DNA from: an uncultured Eggerthellaceae bacterium
GTDB lineage: Bacteria; Actinomycetota; Coriobacteriia; Coriobacteriales; Eggerthellaceae
Reading direction: 5' to 3'
Assembly (NCBI GenBank): GCA_946626265.1
Contig: CAMOUE010000093.1
Location: 1 to 8,569, forward strand
DNA length: 8,569 bases
Both the position numbers and the translations under genes were made by a program. Shown piece after piece: positions 7,302 to 8,569 of the stretch (position 1 is the stretch's first letter; each line of letters opens with the position of its first letter). Under the pieces are notes generated by a model. That model had not been told where the DNA came from, did no database searches, and saw nothing but the letters and a program-made list of their open reading frames with translations.

Positions 7302-7330
7302 GCGCTGCGCGAAAACAGGCGCAGCGCCTA
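7299..7330 (+). repeat. Perfect GC-rich hairpin overlapping the stop codon of the XRE-cupin gene
   Basis: GGCGCTGCGC (7301-7310) pairs with GCGCAGCGCC (7319-7328) around the 8-base loop GAAAACAG. Two further pairs (7299-7300 with 7329-7330) bring the stem to 12 bp and include the TAG stop. No T tract follows on either strand, so alone it is not a standard terminator. It may protect the mRNA 3' end or act together with the next hairpin. Confidence 0.75.
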
Positions 7331-7333
7331 AAA

Positions 7334-7372
7334 GGCCGCATGGGGGCATGGCCTCCGTGCGGCCCTGTATTT
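7334..7372 (+). terminator. Second long hairpin, possible terminator or leader attenuator of the CoA-ligase gene
   Basis: GGCCGCATGGGGGC (7334-7347) pairs with GCCTCCGTGCGGCC (7351-7364), giving a 14-bp stem with two G-T pairs and a 3-base loop. It is followed by CTGTATTTGG, a weak U-rich stretch. It lies 49 bases before the ligase ATG. It could end the regulator transcript, or be a partial terminator that lets some read-through reach the ligase. No clear promoter is visible between it and 7414. Confidence 0.55.
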
Positions 7373-7413
7373 GGAGACGGCATTCACGACGAAACGATCG
7401 GAAGACGATAACG

Positions 7414-8569
7414 ATGAGAAACATAAACGAACGCTACGTGGAGGAAGAGTACGACGAGAACGGAGAGCTCGAGAGCTTCTCGGTGCATTACCCCGACGAT
7501 TTCAACTTCGCATACGACGTAATAGACGACATTGCAGAGAACGATCCCGACAGACGCGCGATGGTCTGGTGCAATCCGGAAGGCGAACAGCACGTGTTCA
7601 CGTTCGCCGACATGAAGAAATGGTCGGACAAGACGGCGAATCTCTTTGCCGAGCACGGGCTCGGCAGGGGCGATTTCGTGATGGTCATACTGCGCAGGCA
7701 CTACCAGTTCTGGTTCGTCGCGGCCGCGCTCGCGAAACTCGGCTGCGTCATGGTTCCCGCCACGTTCATGCTGAAGGAGCACGACTTGGAGTACCGGTTG
7801 AACGGCGCCTCGATAAAGGCCATCGTGGCGACGTCCGTCGGCGATATCGCGGATGTCATCGATGCGACGCTTCCGCAATGTCCGACGGTTGAGAAGCTTT
7901 TCCTGGTTAACGGCGCGGGTGGCGGTCTCACGCAGCTCGACGAGGACGGCAACCCTATCGGCGATACGCATCCGATTGGGGCCGAGCTGAGCGGTCCCGA
8001 GGGAGTATGCGCCGCACCGGCCTCGCGCGACGGTTGGATCGACTTCAACAGCGAGGTTCTCGCGGCAAGCGATGCGTTCGAGCGCGTTGAGACGTTGGCT
8101 GCCGACCCCATGCTGATGTACTTCTCGAGCGGGACGTCCGGAAACCCCAAGATGGTGCTTCACAATTCCTCGTATGCGATCGCCCATATTCCCACGGCGA
8201 AGCATTGGCACAACGTCGATCCGGAAGGCATCCACTTCACGATCGCCGATACCGGATGGGGCAAGGCGGTTTGGGGCAAGTTCTACGGGCAGTGGTTCAT
8301 GGAAGCCTGCGTGTTCACGTACGATTTCGACCGCTTCCATCCCGCGGAGATCCTCGGCCTCATCGAGAAATACGGGATCACGACGCTGTGCTGCCCGCCG
8401 ACGATGTACCGGCTCATGATGCAGACGGACATCGACTCTTTCGACTTGTCCTCCCTGAAATACTCGACGACTGCGGGCGAGGCGTTGAACCCCGACCTGT
8501 TCGACTTCTGGAAAGAGCACACGGGCCTCACCATCTACGAGGGCTTCGGCCAGACCGAGACCCCGCTCA
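7414..8569 (+). CDS. AMP-forming acyl-CoA synthetase, MACS-like (3' end outside the window)
   Basis: The first 385 residues of a probable protein of about 550; no stop occurs before the right edge. It would activate a carboxylic acid with ATP to an acyl-adenylate and then the CoA thioester. The adenylate-forming superfamily motifs are visible: the phosphate-binding loop YFSSGTSGNPKMVLH (236-250), and YEGFGQTET (375-383), the adenine-binding/A5 motif. ADTGWGKAVWGKFYGQW (279-294) is typical of the medium-chain acyl-CoA synthetase branch, not of canonical acetyl-CoA synthetase. The hinge and C-terminal lysine domain lie beyond the window. ATG 7414 is supported by GGAAG (7400-7404) nine bases upstream. 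Residues about 166-205 (Gly/Asp/Pro-rich) look like an insertion before the phosphate loop. It lies directly downstream of the XRE-cupin gene. The substrate (medium-chain, branched or aromatic acid) cannot be told from the sequence. Confidence 0.92.
   Translation, partial: MRNINERYVEEEYDENGELESFSVHYPDDFNFAYDVIDDIAENDPDRRAMVWCNPEGEQHVFTFADMKKWSDKTANLFAEHGLGRGDFVMVILRRHYQFWFVAAALAKLGCVMVPATFMLKEHDLEYRLNGASIKAIVATSVGDIADVIDATLPQCPTVEKLFLVNGAGGGLTQLDEDGNPIGDTHPIGAELSGPEGVCAAPASRDGWIDFNSEVLAASDAFERVETLAADPMLMYFSSGTSGNPKMVLHNSSYAIAHIPTAKHWHNVDPEGIHFTIADTGWGKAVWGKFYGQWFMEACVFTYDFDRFHPAEILGLIEKYGITTLCCPPTMYRLMMQTDIDSFDLSSLKYSTTAGEALNPDLFDFWKEHTGLTIYEGFGQTETPL

Noticed and set aside
7384..8520. A 378-codon open frame on the minus strand over the CoA-ligase region
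   Set aside because: The plus strand here encodes a clear adenylate-forming enzyme from 7414 to the window edge; the antisense translation has shadow composition and no motifs.

Overview
The window looks like a chromosomal segment of a GC-rich bacterium, most likely an actinobacterium of the class Coriobacteriia (Eggerthella/Slackia-like). I infer this from the base composition, the protein character and the gene order, not from a database match. No rRNA, tRNA, CRISPR array, insertion sequence or phage gene was seen.

Layout from left to right. (1) Positions 1-65 hold the last codons of a gene entering from the left, probably a membrane protein. It is followed by a strong hairpin terminator at 87-115. 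(2) A minus-strand gene (172-1398) encodes an HD-domain dNTP triphosphohydrolase of the dGTPase family. It is divergent from the plus-strand primase gene dnaG (1523-3370), and both promoters appear to lie in the 124-bp gap. (3) After a 127-bp gap with a candidate -10 box come def, fmt and an rsmB-type 16S rRNA methyltransferase gene (3498-6639). Their stop and start codons overlap (TGATG, then ATGA), so they form a tight, translationally coupled operon. (4) An AT-rich spacer with two identical 8-mers containing TATAAT precedes a gene for an XRE-cupin regulator (6717-7301). (5) Two tandem, very stable hairpins fill most of the spacer before an AMP-forming acyl-CoA synthetase gene of the medium-chain (MACS) type. 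That gene starts at 7414 and runs off the right edge.

The left and centre are housekeeping: dNTP pool control, lagging-strand priming, then N-terminal formyl-methionine handling (fmt puts the formyl group on initiator tRNA, def takes it off the finished protein) and maturation of the ribosomal small subunit. The right end is an accessory metabolic unit: a small-molecule-sensing regulator next to an acid:CoA ligase that it may control.

Nothing in the window is clearly a new system. The parts most worth a second look are the hairpin pair and the AT-rich dyad around the XRE-cupin gene, the charged N-terminal extension of the RsmB-like protein, and some unusual motif wording in the C-terminal domain of Fmt and in motif I of the methyltransferase.
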